NCBI RefSeq assembly: GCF_008632955.1
Contig: NZ_CP043959.1
Location: 4,526,001 to 4,590,000, forward strand
DNA from: Streptomyces tendae
Lineage (GTDB): Bacteria; Actinomycetota; Actinomycetes; Streptomycetales; Streptomycetaceae
Length of the DNA stretch: 64,000 nucleotides
Direction of reading: 5' to 3'
The notes under the pieces: model-generated
The model's database searches: none
What the model was told of the DNA's origin: nothing
Seen by the model: the letters and a program-made list of their open reading frames with translations, nothing else
Shown here: one piece after another, positions 17,964-26,466 of the stretch
How the letters are laid out: each line of letters starts with the position of its first letter
How positions within the stretch are numbered: position 1 is the first letter of the stretch
Made by a program: the position numbers and the translations under genes

Positions 17964-18320
17964 TCAGGCCGTGGTGCCCCACGAGGTGCGGTGGGCGCAG
18001 GCGGGGTCGTGCTCGGTGGCGCACGACGTCCACCAGCGCTCGCAGCACGCCATCTCGACCTCGGCCCGGGCGAGGGCCGCGGCGGCGGCGTCGCGCCAGG
18101 CGGCCCGGCGGCCCTCCCGCTCGCGCAGCACGGCGACGGCCCGGCGTTCGTCGGCGATGACGGTCTCCCGCACCACACCCAGGACGGGGGCGAGGGAGGC
18201 GGCGGCCATGGCGACACTGGTCCAGGCGGGCACGGTCCCCCAGGTGCGCACGGTGCAGAAGGCGAGCCAGAGGGCGACGGCGACGTACATCACGGTGAGA
18301 ACCCGACTGCCCCTGGTCAT
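17964..18320 (-). CDS. Small membrane protein of unknown function
   Basis: 118 residues. Two hydrophobic helices near the N terminus (about 7-26 and 30-50) are followed by a basic amphipathic stretch (about 58-90, EREGRRAAWRDAAAAALARAEVEM). The C-terminal end is Cys- and Trp-rich (CCERWWTSCATEHDPACAH) and could bind metal or form disulfides. It is divergent from the DUF350 gene. I do not recognise a family. Confidence 0.6.
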   Translation of the reverse strand: MTRGSRVLTVMYVAVALWLAFCTVRTWGTVPAWTSVAMAAASLAPVLGVVRETVIADERRAVAVLREREGRRAAWRDAAAAALARAEVEMACCERWWTSCATEHDPACAHRTSWGTTA

Positions 18321-18540
18321 GGCGACGCTCCTTCACGGCCTGTCCGACGGACATCTGATGCCCCGTAAACGGCCGCGCATGACAGTGGACCGGAAACGGG
18401 ACCTCACACATTGCGAAGTTCCGTCGAGGGGCGTCGGACGACGGGCGGGGCCCTCCGGCGGGGCGGGCGGGTGCGCTAGATTTTGCACGCCCTTGACCGC
18501 GATCATTCACGATCCCTCACGCTACGGAGCCGGCACACCC

Positions 18541-18963
18541 ATGAGCGACATCGTCAACGGACTCGGCCGGGCCACCGCCTACGGCGCACTCGGCCTGGTC
18601 CTGCTGGTCCTCGGCATCTTCCTGGTGGACCTGCTGCTGCCCGGCAAGCTCGGCCGGCAGATCTGGCAGGAGCGCAACCGCAACGCGGCCGTGGTGCTCA
18701 GCTCCTCACTGTTCGGCATCGGCATGATCGTGTTCACCTCGATCTGGACCACTTACGACGACTTCGGCAAGGGCCTGGTGTCCACGGCGGTGTTCGGCGT
18801 GCTGGGGCTGCTGATGATGGCGGTGGCCTTCTTCGTGGTGGACCTGATCACCCCGGGGCGACTGGGCGCCACGCTGGTGGAGGTCGAGCCGCATCCGGCG
18901 GTCTGGGTGACCGCGTCCTGCAACATCGCGGTCTCGGCCGTCATTTCGGCGTCCATAGCCTGA
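18541..18963 (+). CDS. DUF350 membrane protein
   Basis: A 140-residue integral membrane protein of the DUF350 family with four predicted membrane helices (about 14-32, 50-68, 80-100, 118-138) and the repeated motifs LLLPGKLG and LITPGRLG, one in each half. This indicates an internal duplication. Function unknown. ATG 18541 fits the family N terminus (SDIVNGLGRATAYGALGLVLL). Confidence 0.88.
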   Translation: MSDIVNGLGRATAYGALGLVLLVLGIFLVDLLLPGKLGRQIWQERNRNAAVVLSSSLFGIGMIVFTSIWTTYDDFGKGLVSTAVFGVLGLLMMAVAFFVVDLITPGRLGATLVEVEPHPAVWVTASCNIAVSAVISASIA

Positions 18964-19029
18964 CGGCACGTCAAGGGTGCGCGAGCCCCGTCTCGCCGGC
19001 GTCGCGCACCCCGTCCGGCCGGCGGGCCG

Positions 19030-19461
19030 TCAGGCCACGCGGCGGCGCTCGGGCGCCCGGCGCCGCTCCGGCGCCGCGGCGCGGGCGGGCGCCTGCGGGA
19101 CGCGGGTGGCGGCACGGACCCGGTACGTCGTGCGGTTGGGGTCCACGACCGGCTCGCCGAGCGTGATGCGGCCGGCCGCCTGCAGTTCGTCGCACTCGGC
19201 GGTGGGCAGCGCGGCGTAGCAGCCGCCCATGCCGGTGGCCGGGTCGATCGGGCGCCAATAGCTGTACCGGCGGCGGCCGCCCGCGAACACCGTGACGTAC
19301 GTCGGGGTGCGCGGGTCGGCGATGACGCGCAGCACGTCGGCCGTCGTACCCGACGACGAGGGCACCCCGGCCGCGGCCGGGGCGGCGGCCGCCCGGGCGC
19401 GCCGTCGGCGGACGGTCGGCAGGTCGACGAGGGAGTTCGAGCGGTCGACGGTGGCAAGCAT
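19030..19461 (-). CDS. Hypothetical protein
   Basis: 143 residues, cytoplasmic, with basic Arg/Ala-rich ends and a central ordered-looking part: TTADVLRVIADPRTPTYVTV, then YSYWRPIDPATGMGGCYAALPTAECDEL. The start at 19461 is preceded by GGAAAGG. No known family recognised. Third-position GC is normal for a Streptomyces gene, so I take it as real. Confidence 0.6.
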   Translation of the reverse strand: MLATVDRSNSLVDLPTVRRRRARAAAAPAAAGVPSSSGTTADVLRVIADPRTPTYVTVFAGGRRRYSYWRPIDPATGMGGCYAALPTAECDELQAAGRITLGEPVVDPNRTTYRVRAATRVPQAPARAAAPERRRAPERRRVA

Positions 19462-19611
19462 CAACAGGACCTTTCCGGAGCCGGACACGAGACCGTCTAC
19501 CCAGCACCGAGCCGGAGTTGATCTCCTTTTCTGATCATTGTGCAGCCTCACACCGACAACGCGCGAAGCTTTTCAGTCGTTCCCCGTCGTTTTGTCGACA
19601 TGCCGATGCGA

Positions 19612-19956
19612 TCAGGTGTCGACAAGCGGGTCGTGGCCCCAGTTCATCAGCGAATGGCGCCAGCGCGTGCCGGTGACGTCACCGGACGGCCGCTGGGCGA
19701 GATGGCGGTGGATGTAGCCGACGACCTTGCGCATATGGGCGTAGTCGTCCTCGGAGAGGTCACCCCGCTTGGCGCGGAGGATCTCCACGATGCGCCGGCC
19801 GGAGGCGTGCCCGGTCGACTCACCGCCGTCCTTGTGCTGGCCGGCGGCGCGCGAGTCGTCCGTCCCCAGCCACTTCTCCAGGTCGGCCGGCTTCATGTTG
19901 ACCAGTTCCCGGAACTCTTTCCAGGTCTCCTCGTCGTCCGCTGCCACGGCGCTCAC
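19612..19956 (-). CDS. DUF3140 protein
   Basis: A 114-residue DUF3140 protein. Conserved features include EETWKEFRELVNMKPADLEKWLGTDDS, then HASGRRIVEILRAKRGDLSEDDYAHMRKVVGYIHRHLAQRP and the C-terminal RWRHSLMNWGHDP. Function unknown; in actinobacteria it is commonly found beside small stress-associated genes. Its start overlaps the stop of the upstream DUF2945 gene (ATGA), so the two are co-translated. Confidence 0.88.
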   Translation of the reverse strand: MSAVAADDEETWKEFRELVNMKPADLEKWLGTDDSRAAGQHKDGGESTGHASGRRIVEILRAKRGDLSEDDYAHMRKVVGYIHRHLAQRPSGDVTGTRWRHSLMNWGHDPLVDT

Positions 19957-20186
19957 TTCTTCTTCTTGAGCGCGGACGGCTTGTGCACGGCGGACTTCCC
20001 GGACTTGTCGCTGCGCACCTCGTACTGCGGCTCCTCCTCGGAGGCCGCGACGGTGCGTCCCGCCGCCTCGGTCCGCTCGGTGATCTTCTTCTCGACCTCG
20101 CCCGTCGTCTCGCTGCCGTGGCTGCTCCAGGCGACGTGGTCGCCCTCGTGCAGGTCCTTCCCGGACTTCCTGCCGTCCTTCGCCAT
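19953..20186 (-). CDS. DUF2945 (HVA1/Tudor-like) small protein
   Basis: A 77-residue basic protein of the DUF2945 family, also called hypervirulence-associated Tudor-domain proteins. The core LHEGDHVAWSSHGSETTGEVEKKITERT and YEVRSDKSGKSAVHKPSALKKKK match the family. It probably forms a small beta-barrel; the Lys-rich tail could bind nucleic acid. The start has a GGAGGAGGC site. Operon with the following DUF3140 gene. Confidence 0.88.
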   Translation of the reverse strand: MAKDGRKSGKDLHEGDHVAWSSHGSETTGEVEKKITERTEAAGRTVAASEEEPQYEVRSDKSGKSAVHKPSALKKKK

Positions 20187-20346
20187 GCCCGACGCCTCCT
20201 CCGTGTCGACCGTGGGCCGCTTCCCACCCTGGTCGCAGCGGCGCCCGCGCGCATCTCGGGACGAACAGCCGTCCGGGCCGGCCCCACGAGGGGTCCGGCC
20301 CGGACGGTGGATCGGCGCGCCGGAGGGACCGGACGGGCCGTACGGA

Positions 20347-22578
20347 TCAGACGAGGTCGAACCGGTCGAGGTTCATGACCTTGTCCCACGCCTTGACGAA
20401 GTCCTGGACGAACTTCGCCCTGGCGTCGTCGCTCGCGTAGACCTCGGCGAGGGCGCGCAGCTCGGAGTTCGAGCCGAACACCAGGTCGGCGCGGGAGCCG
20501 GTCCACTTCACCTCGCCGGTGACCGCGTCGCTGCCCTCGAAGGCGGACTGGTCCTCCGACGTCGACTTCCAGGCCGTGCCCATGTCGAGCAGGTTGACGA
20601 AGAAGTCGTTGGTGAGGACGCCCGGCGTCGCGGTGAGCACACCCTGGACGGACTGCTGGTACGTGGCGCCGAGGGCCCGCAGGCCACCGACGAGCACCGT
20701 CGTCTCGGGGGCGCTCAGGCCGAGCAGGTTGGCCTTGTCGAGCAGCAGGTACTCGGCCGGCAGCCGGTTGCCCTTGCCCTGGTAGTTGCGGAAGCCGTCG
20801 GCGGTCGGCTCGAGCGCGGCGAACGACTCGACGTCCGTCTGCTCCTGCGTCGCGTCCACGCGGCCCGGCGTGAAGGGCACCTGGACGTCGTGGCCCGCGT
20901 CCTTGGCGGCCTTCTCCACGGCGGCGACACCGCCGAGCACGACCAGGTCGGCGAACGAGACCTGCTTGCCGCCGGTCTGCTCGGCGTTGAAGGCCTCCTG
21001 GACGCCCTCCAGGGTGCGGATCACACCGGCGAGGCGGTCGGGGTCGTTGGCCTCCCAGCCGCGCTGCGGCTCCAGGCGGATGCGGCCGCCGTTGGCACCG
21101 CCGCGCTTGTCGCTGCCGCGGAAGGAGGAGGCCGACGCCCACGCCGCCGACACCAGGTCGGACACCGACAGACCGGAGGCGAGGACGCGCTCCTTGAGGA
21201 CGGCGACGTCGGCGGCGTCGATCAGCTCGTACGTCCGCTCCGGCAGCGGGTCCTGCCACAGCAGCGTCTCCTCCGGGACCTCGGGGCCCAGGTAGAGGGA
21301 CTTCGGGCCCATGTCACGGTGGGTGAGCTTGTACCAGGCGCGGGCGAAGGCGTCCGCGAACTGGTCAGGGTTCTCCAGGAAGCGCCGCGAGATCTCGCCG
21401 TAGACGGGGTCGAAGCGCAGCGACAGGTCCGTCGTCAGCATCGTCGGCTGGTGCTTCCTGGACGGGTCGTGCGCGTCCGGGACGGTGCCGGCACCGCCGT
21501 TGTCCTTCGGCCGCCACTGGTTGGCGCCGGCCGGGCTCTTGAAGAGCTCCCACTCGTAGCCGAAGAGGATCTCGAAGAAGCTGTTGTCCCACCGGGTCGG
21601 CGTGGGCGTCCAGGTCACCTCGAGACCGCTGGTGATGGTGTCACCGCCCTTGCCGGTGCCGAAGGTGTTCTTCCAGCCCAGGCCCTGCTCCTCGAACGAG
21701 GCGGCCTCGGGGTCGTCGCCGACGTGGTCGGCGGGGCCGGCGCCGTGGGTCTTGCCGAAGGTGTGGCCGCCGGCGATCAGGGCGACCGTCTCCTCGTCGT
21801 TCATCGCCATCCGGCGGAACGTCTCACGGATGTCGCGGGCCGCGGCGATCGGGTCCGGGTTGCCGTTGGGACCCTCGGGGTTGACGTAGATGAGGCCCAT
21901 CTGGACGGCGCCGAGCGGGTTCTCCAGCTCACGGTCGCCGGTGTAGCGCTCGTCGCCCAGCCAGGTGGTCTCGGGACCCCAGTAGACGTCCTCCTCCGGC
22001 TCCCAGACGTCCTCGCGGCCACCGGCGAAGCCGAAGGTCTCGAAGCCCATCGTCTCCAGGGCGACGTTGCCCGCGAGGATCATCAGGTCGGCCCAGGACA
22101 GGCTCTGGCCGTACTTCTTCTTGACCGGCCACAGCAGGCGGCGGGCCTTGTCCAGGTTGGCGTTGTCCGGCCAGCTGTTGAGCGGGGCGAACCGCTGCTG
22201 GCCGGCTCCGGCGCCGCCGCGACCGTCGCTGATGCGGTAGGTGCCGGCGCTGTGCCAGGCCATGCGGACGATGAGCGGGCCGTAGTGGCCGAAGTCGGCG
22301 GGCCACCAGTCCTGCGAGGTGGTGAGGACCTCGGCGATGTCCCGCTTCACCGCCGGCAGGTCCAGGGACTGGAACGCCGCCGCGTAGTCGAAGTCCTCAC
22401 CGAGCGGGTTCGCCACCGCCGGGTTCTTCGCGAGGATCTTCAGGTTGAGGCGGTCCGGCCACCACTGACGGTTGCCGCCGCCCTGGGTGGGGTGCGGGGC
22501 GCGACCGTGCGCGACCGGGCAGCCGCCGGTCCCCTCCGCCTTGGGTTCGGTGACGATCGCGTCATGGTTCTCGGTCAT
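20347..22578 (-). CDS. katG: Catalase-peroxidase KatG
   Basis: A 743-residue bifunctional heme catalase-peroxidase that removes H2O2 and organic peroxides. The distal site VRMAWHSAGTYR has Arg105, Trp108 and His109. The Trp-Tyr-Met adduct residues are visible (Tyr in MGLIYVNPEGPNG, Met in FRRMAMNDEET), and the proximal His is in GGHTFGKTHG. N- and C-terminal peroxidase-like halves are both complete. The start at 22578 follows a GGAAGGACTCCC stretch and matches family length. It lies 34 bases downstream of a Fur-type regulator gene, the arrangement known for furA-catC and furS-cpeB in Streptomyces. Confidence 0.97.
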   Translation of the reverse strand: MTENHDAIVTEPKAEGTGGCPVAHGRAPHPTQGGGNRQWWPDRLNLKILAKNPAVANPLGEDFDYAAAFQSLDLPAVKRDIAEVLTTSQDWWPADFGHYGPLIVRMAWHSAGTYRISDGRGGAGAGQQRFAPLNSWPDNANLDKARRLLWPVKKKYGQSLSWADLMILAGNVALETMGFETFGFAGGREDVWEPEEDVYWGPETTWLGDERYTGDRELENPLGAVQMGLIYVNPEGPNGNPDPIAAARDIRETFRRMAMNDEETVALIAGGHTFGKTHGAGPADHVGDDPEAASFEEQGLGWKNTFGTGKGGDTITSGLEVTWTPTPTRWDNSFFEILFGYEWELFKSPAGANQWRPKDNGGAGTVPDAHDPSRKHQPTMLTTDLSLRFDPVYGEISRRFLENPDQFADAFARAWYKLTHRDMGPKSLYLGPEVPEETLLWQDPLPERTYELIDAADVAVLKERVLASGLSVSDLVSAAWASASSFRGSDKRGGANGGRIRLEPQRGWEANDPDRLAGVIRTLEGVQEAFNAEQTGGKQVSFADLVVLGGVAAVEKAAKDAGHDVQVPFTPGRVDATQEQTDVESFAALEPTADGFRNYQGKGNRLPAEYLLLDKANLLGLSAPETTVLVGGLRALGATYQQSVQGVLTATPGVLTNDFFVNLLDMGTAWKSTSEDQSAFEGSDAVTGEVKWTGSRADLVFGSNSELRALAEVYASDDARAKFVQDFVKAWDKVMNLDRFDLV

Positions 22579-22612
22579 GGGAGTCCTTCCGGGCGAAAAA
22601 GGTTCGCGCAGT

Positions 22613-23050
22613 TCAGGCACTGCGGGAGGTGGAACATCCGGGGCACAGGCCCCAGTAGACGACTTCGGCCTCGTCGATCGCGAAGCCGTGACCGTCGGAC
22701 GCGGTCAGGCAGGGTGCCTCGCCGACCGCACAGTCGACGTCGGCCACGGCGCCACAGGTACGGCACACCAGGTGGTGGTGATTGTCCCCGACGCGTCCCT
22801 CGTAGAGGGCGGCGCCGCCCGCCGGTGCGATGCGCCGCACCAGGCCCGCGGCGCTCAGCGCGTTCAGCCCCTCGTACACCGCCTGCAGGGACACATGCCC
22901 TATGCGCCGGCGCACCTCGGTGGCGACGGTCTCGACGCCGAGATGACCGCCCTGGCGGACGGTGTCGAGGAGCGCCACGCGGGCGGCCGTCACGCGGAGC
23001 CCCGCACTGCGCAACTCCTCGGCGGTGGTCGACGGCCGGGATGCGGTCAT
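22613..23050 (-). CDS. furA: Fur-family peroxide-responsive repressor of katG
   Basis: A 145-residue Fur-family regulator. The winged helix (about 8-80) is followed by a dimerisation and metal domain with HHHLVCRTCG and a second cysteine pair, CPGC, near the C terminus; together these form the structural zinc site. Fur homologues placed directly before katG in Streptomyces (FurA, FurS) are redox-sensitive repressors of their own operon, and position and cysteine pattern indicate the same role here. It should release the operon under oxidative stress. Confidence 0.92.
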   Translation of the reverse strand: MTASRPSTTAEELRSAGLRVTAARVALLDTVRQGGHLGVETVATEVRRRIGHVSLQAVYEGLNALSAAGLVRRIAPAGGAALYEGRVGDNHHHLVCRTCGAVADVDCAVGEAPCLTASDGHGFAIDEAEVVYWGLCPGCSTSRSA

Positions 23051-23201
23051 GCGCCGAACCTACCGCTGAAGACGCGAACAATTCCAGAGAACGAACGGAT
23101 CCATTCTTGGGGCGTGTCCGGTAACGGGCGGTGGCTCCCGGGTTGCGCACCGATCACCGCCGGCGGCGCCTCTCACCTGCCCGAAGACGTCCCGGCGCGG
23201 A

Positions 23202-24083
23202 TCAGTACAGAACGTTCAGCGCGCCCGGCAGGACCTTCGCCGTGACCGGCAGGACGGCGTCGACCTCTCCGTCCGTGCCGTAGGGGACGGCCCGGTCGGC
23301 CTCTATGCGGATCTCCCGGCCGCGCAGGATGCGCACCTGGGGCCGGTGGACGTGGGCTCCGGTCCGCAGCTCGTTCATCAGGGTGAAGAACAGCCACCGG
23401 GGTGCCTCCCGGATCATGACGACGTCCAGCAGGCCGTCGTCCACGCGGGCGTCCGGGGCGATGAGACGGCCGGAGCCGTAGGTGCCGGAGTTGGCGGCGA
23501 CCACCGTGTAGCCGGTGTGCGCGTGCTCCTCGCCGTCGACGGTGACCCGGTAGCGGGCCGGGCGCCAGGTGGTGACGGCCCGCAGGCCGCCCGCGTAGTA
23601 GGACGCCGAACCCCGCAGCAGCCGGGAGCGGTTGGCGTGGCGGTTGGCGAGCGCGTCGACCCCGGCGTAGACGCTGCCGAGCACGACGGTGCGGTCGTGC
23701 ACGGCCGAGCGGACCTCGACGGTGTCGACCGGGCGGGGCTCGGCGTGCAGCAGGACGTGGGCCAGCGCCTCCGGGTCCCCGGGCAGGCCCAGCGCCCGGG
23801 CGAAGTCGTTGCCCCGGCCCGCCGGGACCAGGCCGAGGGTCGCCCCGGTCCCGCTGAGGGCGCCGCCGACGCCGCCCGCCATGCCGTCCCCGCCGACGGC
23901 CAGGACGACGCGCCCCTCCCGCCCGGCGGCGAGGGCGAGTTCGCGGGCGTGGGCCAGGCTGCGGCTGTACTCGGTCACCAGCTCCGCGCCCGCCTCGCGC
24001 AGGTGCCGGGCGAGGGCGAGCAGCGCGGCCGCGGAGCCGGCCGCGCCCGCGGTGGGGTTGACGACGGCGGTGAACTGGCGCAT
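23202..24083 (-). CDS. Diacylglycerol kinase-family lipid kinase
   Basis: A 293-residue DagK/YegS-type lipid kinase. Key motifs are VNPTAG near the N terminus, VLAVGGDGM (the GGDG ATP site) and VPAGRGNDFARALGLP. It should phosphorylate diacylglycerol or a related lipid at the membrane. It lies 105 bases downstream of an alkyl-DHAP-synthase-like gene on the same strand and close to a TetR gene and a glycerol-3-phosphate dehydrogenase, which suggests a role in glycerolipid metabolism. Confidence 0.9.
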   Translation of the reverse strand: MRQFTAVVNPTAGAAGSAAALLALARHLREAGAELVTEYSRSLAHARELALAAGREGRVVLAVGGDGMAGGVGGALSGTGATLGLVPAGRGNDFARALGLPGDPEALAHVLLHAEPRPVDTVEVRSAVHDRTVVLGSVYAGVDALANRHANRSRLLRGSASYYAGGLRAVTTWRPARYRVTVDGEEHAHTGYTVVAANSGTYGSGRLIAPDARVDDGLLDVVMIREAPRWLFFTLMNELRTGAHVHRPQVRILRGREIRIEADRAVPYGTDGEVDAVLPVTAKVLPGALNVLY

Positions 24084-24188
24084 CGGGGTGCCTCCGGGGC
24101 GGCCGACGGGACGGGGACGTACGGGGGACGTACGGGGACCTCAGGGGGCGCGGTGACCGCCACGGCGGCCCGGGAGGGACGGCGCCGG

Positions 24189-25784
24189 TCAGTCGGCGGG
24201 CAGCAGGACGCCGGGGTTGAGCACGCCGTCCGGGTCCAGCCGGCGCTTCACGGCGCGCAGCGCCTCGACGCCCAGCGGACCGGCCTCGCGGAGGTACCAG
24301 TCGCGGTGGTCGGTGCCGACGCCGTGGTGGTGGCTGATGGTGCCGCCGGCGGCGAGGATCGCCTCGTTCGCGGCGTGCTTGGCGCGGGTCCAGTGCGCCA
24401 CCGGGTCCTCGCCCTGTGCGGACACCACGGTGAAGTACAGCGAGGCGCCGTTCTCGTAGACGTGGGAGATGTGGCACATGACCAGCGGCGGGGTGCCGGC
24501 CTCGGTGAGGGTGACGGTGAGCGCGTCGCGCACGGCGGCGTACAGCTCGGGGACCCGGGACCAGAAGGTCGCCGTCTCCAGCGTCTCCGCGAAGGCTCCG
24601 GCGTCGAGGAGGGCGTCCCGCAGGTACGGCGCCGCGTAGCGGCCGTGGGCCCAGCGTCGGCCGGGCTCCTCGCCGAGGGGTGTGCCGCCGCACTCCCGCA
24701 GGACGGCGGCGGCCCCCTCGCGCCGGTGGGCCGTGTCCTGCTCGGTGCCCTCGTAGCCGGCGACGGCGGTGCAGCCGGTGGCCCGCGGGTCGCCGGAGCC
24801 GATCGCCTCGGGGTGGGCGAGGCCGACGAGGGTCTCGGTCTCGTCGGACAGGCGCAGCACGGTGGGCCGGGGTCCGTCCTGGGCGAGCCGGCGCAGGGCG
24901 GCGGCGCCCGCGTCGAAGGTGGGGAAGCTCCAGCCCTCGTGGACGCGGGTCCGCGGCGCGGGGCGGACGCGTACGGTCACGGAGGTGATGACGCCGAAGG
25001 CGCCCTCCGAGCCGAGGACGAGCTGGCGCAGGTCGGGTCCCGCGGCCGAGCGGGGGGCGCGGCCGGTGTCGAGGGTGCCCTCGGGGGTGGCCAGGGTGAG
25101 GGACAGCACCATCTCGTCGAAGCGGCCGTAGCCGGCGGAGGCCTGGCCGCTGGAGCGGGTGGCGGCGAAGCCGCCGACGGTGGCCCACTCGTAGGACTGC
25201 GGGAAGTGGCCCAGGGTGTAGCCGTGTTCGGCGAGCAGCGCCTCCGCCTCGGGGCCCTTCAGGCCGGGCTGCAGGGTGGCGGTGCGGGAGACCGGGTCGA
25301 GGTCGAGCAGCCGGTTCATGCGGCGCAGGTCGAGGGCGACGAACGCGCCGTGCGCCTGCGGGGCGAGGCCGCCGACGACGGACGTGCCGCCACCGAACGG
25401 GACGGCGATCAGGCCGTGTTCGGCGCACAGGCGGAGCACGGCCAGCACCTCCTCGTGCGTGGCGGGCAGCAGGACGGCGGCGGGGAGGGCGGCTGCGAGG
25501 TCGCCGCCGCGGATGCGCAGCAGATCGGGTGTGGACTTGCCGCGGGTGTGGCGGACGCGGGTCTCGGCGTCGGTGCGGACGTGGTCCTCGTCACCCAGGG
25601 CGGCGGCCAGTGCGCGGTGCGCGGCGGGTGCGAGGGGGCTCGCGGGGACGGTCAGGTCGTCGAGGGCGACGGGTGCCGCCTCGTGCGGCTTGACGCCGAG
25701 CAGATCGCGCAGCAGCCCGATCACGGAGTCGGGCAGCGGGGCCGCCTGCGCCGGGTCACCCCAGCCGCTCCACAGCATGTCCAT
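24189..25784 (-). CDS. FAD-binding oxidase, alkyldihydroxyacetonephosphate synthase-like
   Basis: A 531-residue flavoprotein of the VAO/PCMH fold that resembles alkyl-DHAP synthase (AGPS), the ether-bond-forming enzyme of ether-lipid synthesis. Visible motifs are the FAD segments VPFGGGTSVVGGL and WATVGGFAATRSSGQASAGYGRFDEMV, then VMCHISHVYENGASLYFTV and the His cluster GTISHHHGVGTDH, which in AGPS-type enzymes lies at the active site. The start at 25784 (MDMLW) has GAGGACG upstream. Alternative: a related 2-hydroxyacid or lactate dehydrogenase-type oxidase. Divergent from the TetR gene. Confidence 0.85.
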   Translation of the reverse strand: MDMLWSGWGDPAQAAPLPDSVIGLLRDLLGVKPHEAAPVALDDLTVPASPLAPAAHRALAAALGDEDHVRTDAETRVRHTRGKSTPDLLRIRGGDLAAALPAAVLLPATHEEVLAVLRLCAEHGLIAVPFGGGTSVVGGLAPQAHGAFVALDLRRMNRLLDLDPVSRTATLQPGLKGPEAEALLAEHGYTLGHFPQSYEWATVGGFAATRSSGQASAGYGRFDEMVLSLTLATPEGTLDTGRAPRSAAGPDLRQLVLGSEGAFGVITSVTVRVRPAPRTRVHEGWSFPTFDAGAAALRRLAQDGPRPTVLRLSDETETLVGLAHPEAIGSGDPRATGCTAVAGYEGTEQDTAHRREGAAAVLRECGGTPLGEEPGRRWAHGRYAAPYLRDALLDAGAFAETLETATFWSRVPELYAAVRDALTVTLTEAGTPPLVMCHISHVYENGASLYFTVVSAQGEDPVAHWTRAKHAANEAILAAGGTISHHHGVGTDHRDWYLREAGPLGVEALRAVKRRLDPDGVLNPGVLLPAD

Positions 25785-25820
25785 GACTGTCGTCCTCACC
25801 GGTCGGGTTGTGCGGTGCCG

Positions 25821-25857
25821 TCGACCGACGGCCTCACGTGGCGTTACACTGTGACAC
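25821..25857 (+). promoter_or_regulatory. Promoter and imperfect palindrome at the TetR start (leaderless)
   Basis: TCGACC (25821-25826), an 18-base gap, then TACACT (25845-25850) makes a reasonable -35/-10 pair. Transcription should begin at or within a base or two of the ATG at 25858. The sequence GTTACACTGTGACAC (25843-25857) forms an interrupted palindrome (GTnnCAC-T-GTGnnAC) that covers the -10, so it is a likely autoregulatory operator that could also control the divergent flavoprotein gene. Confidence 0.5.
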
Positions 25858-26466
25858 ATGACGCCTATTCGTCACAACGGCTCGGCAGGTTCGGACAACG
25901 ACGCGGTGCTGGACGCGGTACGCGACTGCGTACTGGCCGTCGGGGTCCGCCGCACCACGCTCACCGACGTGGCCCGCCGCGCCGGTGTCTCCCGCATGAC
26001 GCTCTACCGGCGCTGGCCCGACGTGCGTTCCCTGGTCGGCGACCTGATGACCCGGGAGTGGATCGCGGTGGCCACCGGGGCCATGCCCGAGCGCAGACCG
26101 GACGCGTCCGCGCGGGAGCTGCTCACCGAGGGGCTCGTGGACGCGGTGCGGGACTTCGTGGCCCACCCGCTGTTCCGGAAGATCCTCGACGTCGACCCCG
26201 AACTGCTCCTCCCCTACGTGCTGGACCGCCGCGGGGCGAGCCAGGAGGCGCTGCTGGAGCTGCTGGCCGGGGTGCTGCGCGAGGGGCACGCCGACGGCTC
26301 GGTGCGCATCGCGCACGTCGAACGCCAGGCCCGTGCGGTGCTGTTGATCGTGCAGTCCTTCACCCTGTCCCTGCGGACCATGACCGACGAGGACGACCCC
26401 GAGCTCTCGGCCGAGGCGTTCCTCGGCGAGCTGCGCTCCGTCCTGGAGAGGACCCTCACGCCATGA
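25858..26466 (+). CDS. TetR-family transcriptional regulator
   Basis: A 202-residue TetR repressor. The N-terminal helix-turn-helix reads VGVRRTTLTDVARRAGVSRMTLYRRWPDVRSLV; the C-terminal ligand-binding domain is all-helical. There is no ribosome site before the ATG, and the promoter position predicts a leaderless mRNA. Its stop overlaps the start of the glycerol-3-phosphate dehydrogenase gene (ATGA), so the two are co-translated. It lies divergent from the AGPS-like gene, and these are its probable targets. Confidence 0.93.
   Translation: MTPIRHNGSAGSDNDAVLDAVRDCVLAVGVRRTTLTDVARRAGVSRMTLYRRWPDVRSLVGDLMTREWIAVATGAMPERRPDASARELLTEGLVDAVRDFVAHPLFRKILDVDPELLLPYVLDRRGASQEALLELLAGVLREGHADGSVRIAHVERQARAVLLIVQSFTLSLRTMTDEDDPELSAEAFLGELRSVLERTLTP

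Noticed and set aside
19540..23124. A 1194-codon open frame on the plus strand
   Set aside because: It runs antisense through the DUF3140, DUF2945, katG and fur genes; its translation is Val/Gly/Arg/Asp low-complexity typical of the shadow frame of GC-rich genes.
22600..23200. Fur-type operator before the fur-katG operon
   Set aside because: The AT-rich run near 23070-23100 (GAACAATTCC, AGAGAACGAAC) is suggestive but no clear inverted repeat could be fixed.
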